Source: Methanohalophilus portucalensis
GTDB lineage: Archaea > Halobacteriota > Methanosarcinia > Methanosarcinales > Methanosarcinaceae
DNA length: 64,000 nt
Reading direction: 5' to 3'
Assembly: GCF_002761295.1 (NCBI RefSeq)
Contig: NZ_CP017881.1
Span: forward strand, 1,289,069-1,353,068
The position numbers and the translations under genes are program-made. The number at the start of each line of letters is the position of its first letter. Within the stretch, counting starts at the first letter, position 1. Positions 1-8,277 of the stretch are shown in pieces. Below the pieces are notes generated by a model. It was not told the DNA's origin and made no database searches. It worked only from the letters and a program-made list of their open reading frames with translations.

Positions 1-17
1 ATGGAGGATTTGAAAAT

Positions 18-281
18 ATGTTATATATGGATGTTAGTACATGGGAACCTACTCTCAGTGACAAGGTAATTGAACACTTCAAGGAACTAAAACCACCTGC
101 AGGTATCAATATAATAAAACAGTGGGTTGACCTTACAGGAGGACGTTATTTCATCCTCTACGAATGTGATGATGCAGAAGCCTATGCGGCTTTCAACCTT
201 CCATGGTCTGATATCTGCGAAATAGACAGTGTTCCTGTTATGGAATCAACTGATTTCATAAAACTAATGTCAAAGCAATAA
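18..281 (+). CDS. DUF3303-like small conserved protein
   Basis: An 87-residue cytoplasmic protein with no signal peptide or membrane segment. The opening with a Trp-Glu-Pro motif, the central Gly-Gly-Arg followed by a beta-strand pattern, and the LPWSDIC motif near residue 62 resemble the DUF3303 (alpha/beta dimeric barrel-like) family common in methanogens; that assignment is from memory of the family. The start at 18 has a GGAGG Shine-Dalgarno at 3-7 with 10 bases of spacing. Function is unknown. It ends in TAA and faces the next gene convergently, 14 bases away. Confidence 0.75.
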   Translation: MLYMDVSTWEPTLSDKVIEHFKELKPPAGINIIKQWVDLTGGRYFILYECDDAEAYAAFNLPWSDICEIDSVPVMESTDFIKLMSKQ

Positions 282-295
282 TTTATAAGGGAAGT

Positions 296-928
296 TTAAT
301 CTTCCCCTATAAGTTCTACTTCTTTTTTATCATTGCCGATTTCGATCTCAACGACTCCGGGGCGAAATGGGGTTGTATCATAAGTATAACGAATATTACC
401 TTCAGGATCGGCTTGAATGACCTGTGAGGCTTTTACGTCCATCTGGACCGTTTCTGTATTTTCCTGAGCATCCCCACTGATGTTTATATTGAAGGTACCG
501 GAAGGCACATTTGTGTCTATGTATGTGGCCACTGACTCTTCAGCATCCCTGTGTTGTCGGAAAGGCATCAACATTTTAACGGTAAATGTCATGTTCTTAA
601 CAGGCCTTGTTTGGACTTTAAATTCATTCGGTCCTTCTGGAATTTGGACTTTCCGGAAATCATGACTGTACCTGCCATCATTCACCTCAACTGCCACATT
701 GAATCTCACTATCATGTTTATGCGGGCGTCGGGCTTCGTATTGCCCGTTATTGTGATATTTTCACCGGGTTTGAGCTGCTTGTGTGATACGTCCCACTCA
801 ATATCGGAGTCCTTTGTGTCTGGCTTTTCTTCTATAGGTTTCAATATAGAGCTTATTATTTTGTAAAATCCCAAAAATATGTTGTATCCTGTTGTTGAAA
901 TGGAAAATCCCCCTTGTTCTATAAACAT
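296..928 (-). CDS. Hypothetical membrane-anchored surface protein
   Basis: A 210-residue protein. Residues about 13-29 form one weak hydrophobic stretch that could be a signal anchor, followed by a charged linker (EEKPDTKDSD). The rest is rich in alternating beta-strand pattern, with GENITITG at about 54-61, suggesting a beta-sandwich domain outside the cell. I do not recognise a named family. The ATG at 928 has no clear Shine-Dalgarno, so the start is less certain than the body. It is transcribed away from the ribbon-helix-helix gene that begins about 100 bases upstream. Confidence 0.6.
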   Translation of the reverse strand: MFIEQGGFSISTTGYNIFLGFYKIISSILKPIEEKPDTKDSDIEWDVSHKQLKPGENITITGNTKPDARINMIVRFNVAVEVNDGRYSHDFRKVQIPEGPNEFKVQTRPVKNMTFTVKMLMPFRQHRDAEESVATYIDTNVPSGTFNINISGDAQENTETVQMDVKASQVIQADPEGNIRYTYDTTPFRPGVVEIEIGNDKKEVELIGED

Positions 929-1023
929 AATTGAACGTATGCCAATTTATTTTCTTAGGCCCGTTTTCAACGAGTTGTTTATATGTATTATCAGTTATTA
1001 TCTTATATAAAATTCACAGGAGA

Positions 1024-1203
1024 GTGAGATTTATACCCAAGGTTAGTGTGGATATCCCCCAGCAGTTGCTGGATGATCTTAATTGTCACGTAGGGGAGGA
1101 TAGGAAATTCGTGAGCCAGTCGGATGCTATCCGGACTGCAATACGTAAATTACTGGACAGGATGGATGATGTGGATACAAGGCATGGAAGAGTTAAAGAA
1201 TAA
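1024..1203 (+). CDS. Ribbon-helix-helix (CopG/NikR-like) DNA-binding protein
   Basis: A short protein of about 60 residues. It opens with the beta strand PKVSVDIP, followed by two helices ending in SQSDAIRTAIRKLL, the classic ribbon-helix-helix fold of archaeal transcriptional regulators that act as dimers. The open frame extends upstream to 931, but that part is hydrophobic and unlike the family. The first in-frame conventional start close to the domain is GTG at 1024, only 1 base after an AGGAG at 1018-1022. That Shine-Dalgarno is better spaced (10 bases) for the ATA codon at 1033, directly before the conserved Pro-Lys-Val. The 3' end overlaps the convergent downstream gene by 11 bases. Confidence 0.65.
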   Translation: MRFIPKVSVDIPQQLLDDLNCHVGEDRKFVSQSDAIRTAIRKLLDRMDDVDTRHGRVKE

Positions 1204-1981
1204 GATTTGATTTTAAATAATCCATACATTCTGTACCATTTTCCAGATTTTTCATTTCTGTAATGAACAACCCTTCATAACCGTCAACCCTGTCAAATAC
1301 TTTTTTCCAGTCAATACAGCCCTTGCCAAGGGGGAGGTGCTCATCCCTTTTTTCATGGTTGTCATGTATATGGGAATGGACCATTACTTCTCTACAGGAA
1401 TCCAGAAATTCATCAAGCAAGCCCATTGTATTGGCATGGCCGATATCCAGCGTCATGCCTATATTATCTGTATCTACCTTTTCTATTATTTCCAGTATTT
1501 CAGCAGGATATTTTCCAAATATATGGGGCATATCTGGCATATTCTCCAGTGCAATAATAATTCCTTTATCCTCTGCAATCGTGCTTATCTCTTTCAGTGA
1601 TCCTATCGTATTATCCCAGGCTTTTTCGGGATATAATGCTCCTTCAGGGGAGAGATAACCAGGATGGATTACTGCAATTTCAGCAAGACCTGATGCCATG
1701 TGCAGGCAATGTCCCATCTGCCTTACAATTTCTTTATGTATGCCGGGATTGAGGGTTGCAAGGTTTATGTCAGAAAATGGCAGGTGTATTGTGAAGGTCA
1801 GGTTAGTTGTATCCTTTATCTGTTGTACCCTGTCAATATTTTCAGCAGTAATTTTCTGTTTTCCTTCCTGTACAAGTTCGATTGCTGAATATCCCATCTC
1901 TTCCAGTTCATAAGCCCATTCAAGTGGCTTTTCTCCGCTTGCTCTTGCAGAAAAACCGATTGCTGGTGACAACTTACTCAC
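1193..1981 (-). CDS. Sugar phosphate isomerase/epimerase-like TIM barrel protein
   Basis: 262 residues resembling the xylose isomerase-like/AP endonuclease 2 TIM-barrel superfamily. Visible metal-site motifs are HLPFSD (about 66-71), AVIHPGY (about 102-108), ALENMP (about 144-149) and LDIGHANTMG (about 178-187), followed by HIHDNH (about 203-208). These place conserved His, Glu and Asp residues at barrel strand ends. The substrate cannot be told; members act on sugars or on abasic DNA, and the motifs fit the isomerase branch better. The start is GTG at 1981, overlapping the stop of the upstream UPF0201 gene by 8 bases, so translational coupling is likely. Confidence 0.75.
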   Translation of the reverse strand: MSKLSPAIGFSARASGEKPLEWAYELEEMGYSAIELVQEGKQKITAENIDRVQQIKDTTNLTFTIHLPFSDINLATLNPGIHKEIVRQMGHCLHMASGLAEIAVIHPGYLSPEGALYPEKAWDNTIGSLKEISTIAEDKGIIIALENMPDMPHIFGKYPAEILEIIEKVDTDNIGMTLDIGHANTMGLLDEFLDSCREVMVHSHIHDNHEKRDEHLPLGKGCIDWKKVFDRVDGYEGLFITEMKNLENGTECMDYLKSNLIL

Positions 1982-2408
1982 CTTCTCTTAAGGGGGGCAT
2001 TTCCTTTTCATAAACAGGTTTTCCTTCTTCTGTGGGAGGGGCTAACCAGTTAATTATATATTCCAGTTCCCCTTCATTACATTTAATTTCCACATGGATC
2101 GACCCGAGCTCTTCTTCTCCTGCAGGAAAACTGATGCGTCCTACAAAAGCAACCTGTTTATTGAGCATGAAACTCATTTTTTCTTCCGGGCTTTGTATTC
2201 CCTTTTCTAGAACGGACCTTGCGGTGTCGAGAATTTCTTCATCCCGCAGCAGGTGGTGGAATATTTGCAGGTCACGATGGTTGCAATCTATAACTGCAAT
2301 ATTATCATCTAAACGGGGTGTAAGACCACTAATTCTTGTGAGTGCCCCACAGACCTTTGAGGCATCCTCTGTTGGATTTACAGGGGCCCATAACTTAACG
2401 CTGGCCAT
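1974..2408 (-). CDS. UPF0201-type RNA-binding-fold protein
   Basis: 144 residues. The opening VKLWAPVNPTED, the central DCNHRDLQIFHHLLRDEEILDTAR, and a C-terminal strand-rich half match my memory of the archaeal UPF0201 (RNA-binding, DUF54-like) family. Family knowledge: the fold resembles small RNA-binding domains, but the biological role is unknown. It starts at ATG 2408, inside the last 14 bases of the upstream UPF0200 gene. As I recall, the two are fused into one protein in Archaeoglobus, which supports a joint function. It is part of a minus-strand operon UPF0200-UPF0201-isomerase. Confidence 0.75.
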   Translation of the reverse strand: MASVKLWAPVNPTEDASKVCGALTRISGLTPRLDDNIAVIDCNHRDLQIFHHLLRDEEILDTARSVLEKGIQSPEEKMSFMLNKQVAFVGRISFPAGEEELGSIHVEIKCNEGELEYIINWLAPPTEEGKPVYEKEMPPLREGE

Positions 2409-2946
2409 TTATCTTTTCCACCGTGTCTTTTACGTGTTGTCTGAACTCCTTGAGACTTGCAGTGTTGTCAATGGTTACATCGGCAGTTTCCATTGCCTGG
2501 CCCATTCCCCATTTCATTTCCCTTTCATCCCTGATTTTCAAATCTTCGATTTTTTGCATGTCATCGCTTCTGCATCTTTTACGCACACGTTTAAACCGGT
2601 TTTCAATAGGGCTGCTTATAGCTATTAATGAAAATTCATTTCCAAATTCTTTCTTGAAAGTTTCCACCTCTGCAATCCCGCGGACGCCATCTATCACAAC
2701 AACATCGTTATCTTTCTGTTTGATTTTCGGGATACATCTCCTGGCAACGGCATCCATGCCTTCTTTGTCCCTCAGGTCATTGGCTACCGTTCCAGTGTTG
2801 CTGTCTGTTGGATCGAGCTGGCGGTGCTTGACCTCTTCCCGGATCACATCTCCCATATTGATTACGTTAAGTCCCATATTTCGGATCACTTTTGAGGCTT
2901 CGGATTTCCCGGAGGCGGGCATTCCTACAAAGGCTATTATTTTCAT
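2395..2946 (-). CDS. UPF0200 family P-loop kinase-like NTPase
   Basis: 183 residues. The Walker A motif GMPASGKS lies at residues 7-14, right after the first strand, and the VVIDGVRG segment near 83-90 looks like a Walker B/lid region of adenylate-kinase-like or dephospho-CoA-kinase-like NTPases. Family knowledge: archaeal UPF0200 proteins are often labelled as dephospho-CoA kinase-like, but their substrate is not established. Start ATG 2946 has a strong GGAGAGGAG upstream on the minus strand. It is first gene of the overlapping UPF0200-UPF0201-isomerase operon. Confidence 0.8.
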   Translation of the reverse strand: MKIIAFVGMPASGKSEASKVIRNMGLNVINMGDVIREEVKHRQLDPTDSNTGTVANDLRDKEGMDAVARRCIPKIKQKDNDVVVIDGVRGIAEVETFKKEFGNEFSLIAISSPIENRFKRVRKRCRSDDMQKIEDLKIRDEREMKWGMGQAMETADVTIDNTASLKEFRQHVKDTVEKINGQR

Positions 2947-2984
2947 GAGTTGCTTCTCCTCTCCTGCCTTATGATATGTTATTA

Positions 2985-2993
2985 TTTATATAT
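2985..2993 (+). promoter_or_regulatory. TATA box of the dus gene
   Basis: TTTATATAT sits about 26 bases before the chosen dus start at 3015, the normal archaeal TATA-to-start distance. This implies a transcript that is leaderless or nearly so. Confidence 0.5.
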
Positions 2994-3014
2994 CGTTATC
3001 CCATAGGACATATC

Positions 3015-3968
3015 ATGCAAATCGGAAAGGTAAGGCTTGGAGGAAACCTTTTACTTGCTCCAATGGCAGAGGTTACCAATCTTGCCTACCGGGTAGTTTG
3101 CAGGCGCAGAGGTGCATCTTTTGCTTTTACCGAGATGATAAATTCCGAGGCGATATTGCACGACAATGCAAAATCACATCATATGGCGTTAAGTTGTCCG
3201 GATGAGGGTATATTTGGTGTCCAGATATTTGGAAGATCCCCGGTTTCTATGGCAAAAGCTGCCTGCCTGATTGAAAATGAAACATCACCTTCAATTATTG
3301 ATATAAATGCGGGCTGCCCGTCTCCCCGAATCCGGAAAACGGGTGCGGGCTCAAAGCTTATGGAAAAACCCGATGTACTGGAAAATATTATACAGTGTGT
3401 GGTGGAATCAGTAAATGTGCCGGTAACTGTAAAGATACGAGTATTCAGGGATGTGTCACAGACTGTAGAACTCGCATCAAGGCTTGAAAATGCCGGTGCC
3501 TCAGCCATAACAGTCCATGGAAGGACTGCCATGCAACAATATTCAGGTGTGGCGGATCATTTGTACGCTCGCAGGATCAAAGAGGAGTTATCAATTCCTG
3601 TTATTGCAAACGGGGATATAAGGCACGGTGTTTTTGCTGCCCGGGTTCTTGAATATACGGGATGTGACGGTCTTATGATAGGGCGGGCAGCCATGGGGGA
3701 TCCTGATATCTTCTCAAGGATAGCGGCATTTCTTGAAAGCGGCATTAAGTTTCCTCCTGCCGATTGTGATCAGCGAAAAAGCAGTCTGGAGGAATATCTG
3801 AAACTACTGGAAGCCTATGGTTTGGACAAAAAAGTAAATCTGGCAGCACATTCTGCGTGGTTTACCAGGGGTCTTGCAGGTTCCAGATCTTTTCGCAAAT
3901 CCATCCAGAACGTAAAGAGTAGTGAGGGTATTATTTCTAGGATGGAAATGCTATGCAGGGAGGCTTAA
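3015..3968 (+). CDS. dus: tRNA-dihydrouridine synthase
   Basis: 317 residues. An FMN-dependent TIM-barrel enzyme that reduces uridine to dihydrouridine in tRNA D-loops. Visible family landmarks are LLAPMAEVTN near the N-terminus (flavin-binding strand), the DINAGCPSP motif with the catalytic cysteine, VKIRVF, TVHGRTAMQQYSG, PVIANGDI and GLMIGRAAMGDP near residue 225. The open frame runs 13 codons further upstream, but ATG 3015 is preferred because the flavin strand begins directly after it and AGGA precedes it. It is a single gene between the divergent UPF0200 operon and the por operon. Confidence 0.9.
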   Translation: MQIGKVRLGGNLLLAPMAEVTNLAYRVVCRRRGASFAFTEMINSEAILHDNAKSHHMALSCPDEGIFGVQIFGRSPVSMAKAACLIENETSPSIIDINAGCPSPRIRKTGAGSKLMEKPDVLENIIQCVVESVNVPVTVKIRVFRDVSQTVELASRLENAGASAITVHGRTAMQQYSGVADHLYARRIKEELSIPVIANGDIRHGVFAARVLEYTGCDGLMIGRAAMGDPDIFSRIAAFLESGIKFPPADCDQRKSSLEEYLKLLEAYGLDKKVNLAAHSAWFTRGLAGSRSFRKSIQNVKSSEGIISRMEMLCREA

Positions 3969-4070
3969 TTGTTTTTTTGGGTTCTTTAAAATAAATTTCT
4001 GTCATTTGTTGTCACCGAAAAACTAAATAGGAATTAGCTATTCTACACAATTAAACATTGCATTTATTCC

Positions 4071-4092
4071 AATTACCATCCAAACGGTAATT
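4071..4092 (+). promoter_or_regulatory. Inverted repeat in the por leader
   Basis: AATTACC and GGTAATT form a perfect 7-bp dyad with an 8-base spacer, 71 bases before porC. The 3969-4162 intergenic region carries the por promoter; an A/T-rich TATA-like stretch lies near 4022-4029, so the dyad is in the transcribed leader or close to it. It could be an operator or an RNA hairpin. Confidence 0.35.
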
Positions 4093-4162
4093 GTTGATGC
4101 ATGCGGGTTCGTATCCGCTATCTACAATTATATGTCCATTACGTTTGTTACGGAGAATACAG

Positions 4163-4708
4163 ATGAAAGAAATAAGAATACATGGTCGAGGCGGACAGGG
4201 TTCGGTAACAGCAGCCGAACTACTGGCAGGCGCCGCTTTTGAGGATGGCCAGTTTAGCCAGGCATTCCCGGCCTTTGGTGTAGAAAGACGTGGAGCACCG
4301 GTTCAGGCTTTCACAAGGATCAGTGATGCCCCAATCAGGCTCAGAAGCCAGATTTATGAACCAGATTACGTAATTGTTCAGGATCCCACACTTATTGAGG
4401 TGGTGGATGTTGAAAGCGGGGCAAAGGATGATGGTATCATACTTATTAATTCTGATTTTGCTCCGGAAGATTTTGATCTTGACACAAATGCCCGTATAAT
4501 GACCGTGAATGCAACAAAGGTAGCTCTTGATATCATTGGAAGGCCTATTGTCAATACTGTTCTTTTAGGAGCCTTTGCCGGTGCAACGGGTGAGGTCAGG
4601 GCCAGTTCCATTGTCAATGCGGTAAAGGGGCGTTTCTCAGGTAAGATCGGAGAGAAAAATGCAGAGGCTGTACAGAAAGCCTATGACTTGATGGCGGAGG
4701 AAAAATAA
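4163..4708 (+). CDS. porC: Pyruvate:ferredoxin oxidoreductase, gamma subunit
   Basis: 181 residues. Gamma subunit of the four-subunit pyruvate synthase/oxidoreductase, which interconverts pyruvate and acetyl-CoA plus CO2 with ferredoxin. The [17 protein letters not shown] opening and the [17 protein letters not shown] motif are typical. ATG 4163 is chosen over the in-frame ATG at 4091: it has CGGAG at 4151-4155 and starts right at the conserved domain. It overlaps porD by one base (TAATG). The four genes follow the order gamma, delta, alpha, beta, as in other methanogens. Confidence 0.93.
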   Translation: MKEIRIHGRGGQGSVTAAELLAGAAFEDGQFSQAFPAFGVERRGAPVQAFTRISDAPIRLRSQIYEPDYVIVQDPTLIEVVDVESGAKDDGIILINSDFAPEDFDLDTNARIMTVNATKVALDIIGRPIVNTVLLGAFAGATGEVRASSIVNAVKGRFSGKIGEKNAEAVQKAYDLMAEEK

Positions 4709-4968
4709 TGAGCATACAACTCGGAGGAGTATGTCAACCCGGTACCACGAGGGCAAACAAGACCGGTGGCTGGAGAACTTTCAGGCCTGTCTATGACTAC
4801 GATAAATGCATCAAATGTAAATTATGTGAATTGCTCTGTCCTGATATGGCAGTATTACCCAGGGACGACGGATTCTTTGAATTTGATTATGATTACTGTA
4901 AAGGATGCGGAATCTGTGCCAATGAATGTCCCAAGGAAGCCATTGATATGGTACTGGAGGAGAAATAA
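4708..4968 (+). CDS. porD: Pyruvate:ferredoxin oxidoreductase, delta subunit (2[4Fe-4S])
   Basis: 86 residues. The electron-transfer subunit, a ferredoxin-like protein with two clusters bound by CIKCKLCELLCP and CKGCGICANECP. These pass electrons from the thiamine site to external ferredoxin. The N-terminal segment with GWRTFRPVYDYDKC is typical of PorD. It is tightly packed between porC (one-base overlap) and porA (starts right after the stop). Confidence 0.95.
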   Translation: MSIQLGGVCQPGTTRANKTGGWRTFRPVYDYDKCIKCKLCELLCPDMAVLPRDDGFFEFDYDYCKGCGICANECPKEAIDMVLEEK

Positions 4969-6183
4969 ATGACAGTTATACGTACCCTTGACAAGGATAA
5001 GATGGATGTGGCCGAAGGTTCCTATGCAGTGGCCCATGCTGTGAAGGTATGCAGGCCAAATGTTATTTCCGCATATCCTATCACACCACAGACCCATATT
5101 GTGGAGGATCTTTCCCAGTTTATGGCTGATGGTGAGATTTCCAACTGTGAATATATAAACGTGGAATCCGAGTTCTCCGCCCTTTCGGCCCTTGTAGGAT
5201 CTGCAGCAGCAGGTGCCAGGTGTTATTCGGCCACCACCTCGCAGGGTCTGGAACTGATGCATGAGGTGCTTTTCAATGTATCAGGAATGCGCCTGCCGGT
5301 TGTAATGACCATCGCAAACCGCGCGGTAAGTGCTCCTATTAATATCTGGAACGATCACCAGGATTCAATTTCCCAGCGTGATACCGGCTGGATCCAGATG
5401 TATGCCGAGGATCTGCAGGAAATCTCGGATATGACTGCCCAGGCTTACAAGGTTGCAGAAGATAAGGATGTAATGATGCCTGCAATGACCTGTATGGACG
5501 GTTTCATCCTGTCTCATGTCTATGAGCCGGTGGTCTTGCTGGAACAGGACCTTGTGGATGAATATCTGCCTGCTTATGAACCGGAATACTCACTCGATCC
5601 TAAAAACCCGCTTACATTCGGTGCCTTTGCAGACCCGACTGCCTATACTGAATTCAGATATCTGCAGCAGAAGGCAATGGATAATGCCCTGCCCAAGATT
5701 GAAGAAGCTGCCAATGAGTTCTATGAAATATTTGGAAGGTATTATGGTGGCCTGATCGATGAATACGAGACAGATGATGCTGATATAATCCTCATGGCTA
5801 TGGGTTCACTTGTGGGTACCATCAGGGATGTAGTGGATAAACTCCGTGCAAAGGGAGTAAAGGTCGGTTTGCTTAAAGTAAGGACTTTCAGGCCATTCCC
5901 GGCAGAAGCAATAAAGAATGTTATCAAGGATGCAAAGGTTGTTGTCGCACTTGACAAGAATATCTCCCTGGGACTCAATGAAGGGTCCCTGTTTACCGAG
6001 ACCAAGGCAAGTCTGTATAATACTAAGGTTGATGTCCCGATAGTGGGTCGGATGATCGGACACGGTGGTCGTGACATACCCGTAAAAACCATTGAGGATA
6101 TAGTGGAGGAAGCTAAAGGCATAATCTCTTCGGGTATCAATACTGAGAGCAAATATGCTGATCTGAAGGAGGAATTGTTGTGA
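4969..6183 (+). CDS. porA: Pyruvate:ferredoxin oxidoreductase, alpha subunit
   Basis: 404 residues. Alpha subunit with the pyruvate-binding [11 protein letters not shown] motif near residue 35 and the [10 protein letters not shown] region near 93; the C-terminal third (from about 260) carries the transketolase C-like domain with [12 protein letters not shown]. It forms the catalytic core with PorB. ATG 4969 follows the porD stop directly. It ends in TGA, overlapping the porB GTG start by four bases. Confidence 0.94.
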   Translation: MTVIRTLDKDKMDVAEGSYAVAHAVKVCRPNVISAYPITPQTHIVEDLSQFMADGEISNCEYINVESEFSALSALVGSAAAGARCYSATTSQGLELMHEVLFNVSGMRLPVVMTIANRAVSAPINIWNDHQDSISQRDTGWIQMYAEDLQEISDMTAQAYKVAEDKDVMMPAMTCMDGFILSHVYEPVVLLEQDLVDEYLPAYEPEYSLDPKNPLTFGAFADPTAYTEFRYLQQKAMDNALPKIEEAANEFYEIFGRYYGGLIDEYETDDADIILMAMGSLVGTIRDVVDKLRAKGVKVGLLKVRTFRPFPAEAIKNVIKDAKVVVALDKNISLGLNEGSLFTETKASLYNTKVDVPIVGRMIGHGGRDIPVKTIEDIVEEAKGIISSGINTESKYADLKEELL

Positions 6184-7058
6184 AATCATTGTTTACATCA
6201 GGACACCGTGGTTGCGCAGGTTGCTGTGATGCAATGGTGGCCAAGTTCACCCTTATGGCCGCAGGAGAAGACTGTATTGTTATATCCCCTACCGGCTGTC
6301 TGGAAGTTATGAGTACACCCTACCCTGAAACCTCATGGGAGGTACCCTGGATTCATTCCCTTTTCGAGAACGCAGGGGCTGTGGCTTCCGGTGTGGAGGC
6401 TGCCCTTAAGGCAATGGGTAAGAAAGGTGACACCAAGGTAATCGCTCTGGCAGGAGATGGTGCTACTCTTGATATCGGGATGAGATCTATTTCCGGTGCC
6501 TTTGAGAGGGGTCATGATATTACCTATGTGTGTATCGATAATGAGGCATACATGAATACCGGTGTGCAGAGAAGTGGTGCTACACCCTTTGATGCGTCTA
6601 CCACAACAAGCCCGGCAGGAAAGGTTTCCTATGGGAACCCCCGGCCCAAGAAGAACATGCCTGCAATAATGGCAGCTCATGGTTCTCCATACATTGCTAC
6701 AACTTCCCTGGGTTATCCCAAGGATATGATCAAGAAGATCAAGAAAGCAACCGAGATTGAAGGACCAACCTATATTCATGCCCATGCACCCTGTACTACA
6801 GGATGGGGTTTTGACACTTCCAAGACTGTGGAAGTTGCAAAACTGGCAGTACAGACCGGTCTGTGGCCGCTGTATGAAATGGAGAATGGTGAAGTTACAA
6901 AGGTACGCAAGATAGGCAAACAGAAAAAGCCTGTCGAAGATTATCTCAAGATGCAGAAAAGGTTCAAACATCTTTTCAAAATGGAAGGCGGAGAGGAACA
7001 GCTCAAACTGATCCAGGCACTTGCAGATAAAAACATTGAAGATTTCGGGCTTGAATAA
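6180..7058 (+). CDS. porB: Pyruvate:ferredoxin oxidoreductase, beta subunit
   Basis: 292 residues. Thiamine-diphosphate-binding subunit. The TPP motif is [20 protein letters not shown] followed by [11 protein letters not shown] about 25 residues later, and conserved cysteines near the N-terminus (RGCAGCC) and downstream fit the beta-subunit cluster-binding pattern. The start is GTG 6180 inside the porA stop (GTGA), with an AAGGAGGA Shine-Dalgarno just upstream in porA. As pyruvate synthase, this complex feeds carbon fixed by the acetyl-CoA pathway into biosynthesis. Confidence 0.94.
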   Translation: MKSLFTSGHRGCAGCCDAMVAKFTLMAAGEDCIVISPTGCLEVMSTPYPETSWEVPWIHSLFENAGAVASGVEAALKAMGKKGDTKVIALAGDGATLDIGMRSISGAFERGHDITYVCIDNEAYMNTGVQRSGATPFDASTTTSPAGKVSYGNPRPKKNMPAIMAAHGSPYIATTSLGYPKDMIKKIKKATEIEGPTYIHAHAPCTTGWGFDTSKTVEVAKLAVQTGLWPLYEMENGEVTKVRKIGKQKKPVEDYLKMQKRFKHLFKMEGGEEQLKLIQALADKNIEDFGLE

Positions 7059-7082
7059 GCCTGAATCTTATTCTCTTTTTCT

Positions 7083-7739
7083 ATGACAGCCAGTAAGCTT
7101 TCTAATTTCCCTCAAATATGGGAACTTCTTAAAAAGGAGTATCCTGATCCGCAGCCTGCTCTGCATTTCAAAAACCCTCTGGAACTGCTTGTAGCCACTA
7201 TTCTTTCAGCTCAGAGTACGGATGTGCAGATCAATAAAGTTACAAGTGAGTTGTTCAAGAAATACCGTTCGGTTTTTGATTATGCGGATGCGGACATCAG
7301 TGAACTGGAAAAGGATATCTATTCCACGGGTTTTTACCGCAACAAGGCCAAACACCTGCAACAGAGTGCCAGAGTTATCATCGAGGATTTTGGGGGTGAA
7401 GTTCCGTCCAAGATGGAAGACCTGTTAAAACTGCCCGGGGTGGCCCGCAAGACCGCCAATATTGTGCTTGCAAGAGGTTTTGGTGTAAAAGCGGGTATTG
7501 CTGTGGACACCCACGTCAAACGTCTTGCTACAAGACTGGGTTTTACTGAAAATAAGGATCCTGTCAAAATTGAAAAGGATCTGATGGAGCTTGTTGACAG
7601 GAATGAGTGGGATGATTTTTCCCTGACCCTGATATTACATGGAAGGAACGTATGTTTTGCCCGCAAACCTGCTTGTGGGCAATGTGTTGTACATCATCTC
7701 TGTCCTTCCAGTATTAACCCCATTTCAAAACAACTCTAA
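7083..7739 (+). CDS. nth: Endonuclease III (DNA glycosylase/AP lyase)
   Basis: 218 residues, close to the usual length. Base-excision repair enzyme that removes oxidised pyrimidines. The helix-hairpin-helix LPGVARKTA is at about 117-125 with catalytic Lys123, and the catalytic Asp142 is in VDTHVKR. The C-terminal [4Fe-4S] site is Cys191-X6-Cys-X2-Cys-X5-Cys207. It is only 24 bases after porB but has no evident Shine-Dalgarno; it may be co-transcribed or start leaderless. Confidence 0.95.
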   Translation: MTASKLSNFPQIWELLKKEYPDPQPALHFKNPLELLVATILSAQSTDVQINKVTSELFKKYRSVFDYADADISELEKDIYSTGFYRNKAKHLQQSARVIIEDFGGEVPSKMEDLLKLPGVARKTANIVLARGFGVKAGIAVDTHVKRLATRLGFTENKDPVKIEKDLMELVDRNEWDDFSLTLILHGRNVCFARKPACGQCVVHHLCPSSINPISKQL

Positions 7740-7774
7740 ATACTACCTCATACAACATCTTGTAGGGGGATTGA

Positions 7775-8173
7775 ATGAAATTTGAAGAACTCTGGCAAAA
7801 AGTGGGAATCTATTAAACTCATTTGCCGTCGCAGCCAAGGACTGGTAGAAGAAGAATTGATGACCCTAAGGTCATCAATGGTATTCCCTTTGTTTTGATG
7901 ACAGGGTGTAGATGGGCAGATCTGCCAAGTTATTATGGATCTCCAGTAAACTGCATGGAGAAGGTTAAAAGTTTGTTCTGATGAGGGTATCTGGAATCAA
8001 ATTATGGAAGCACTTAGAAACAGCGCTTACCATGTAAAATATCATTTGGATGGTTGAAAATAGGGTTCAGAAAACTGGCTATAAGGTATGAAAGACTCAA
8101 TGTAATGTTCAAAGGTCTATTAGATATTGCATGTTTTATTCTGTGCTGGAAAAGGATGAAGATGGATTTTTGA
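7775..8173 (+). pseudogene. Decayed IS5-type transposase remnant
   Basis: Translating across stops gives recognisable IS5-family fragments. The N-terminal part reads MKFEELWQKVGIY, stop, then GRRRIDDPKVINGIPFVLMT, GCRWADLPSYYGSP, then after a frameshift EGIWNQIMEALRNSAY. The C-terminal part follows directly: FGWLKIGFRKLAIRYERLN and LDIACFILCW. The catalytic DDE core between these two parts is missing, an internal deletion I estimate at over 100 codons. Stops include TAA and TGA as well as TAG, so no alternative code rescues it. I could not define terminal inverted repeats. The rest of 7740-8277 holds only this remnant and, at its end, the promoter region of the next gene. Confidence 0.8.
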
Positions 8174-8277
8174 AATAGGCTCACTGTTTAACCATTCATA
8201 TTAATAATTCTTTTTTTACAATAACTTTTTATAATGAATTATGCTTTATTCTGTCTGTTACTTTGGATGGAATATGC

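Noticed and set aside
2032-2628. 198-codon ORF opposite the UPF0200/UPF0201 genes
   Set aside because: Covers two conserved overlapping genes on the other strand and shows no family features.
4103-4118. tRNA T-arm-like hairpin GCGGGTTCGTATCCGC before porC
   Set aside because: The loop is 8 bases instead of 7, and no acceptor, D-arm or anticodon arm could be found around it, so it is not a tRNA gene.
7775-8173. Transposase remnant as a TAG-readthrough gene
   Set aside because: It also contains TAA and TGA stops, a frameshift and a deleted core, so it is a pseudogene under any code.
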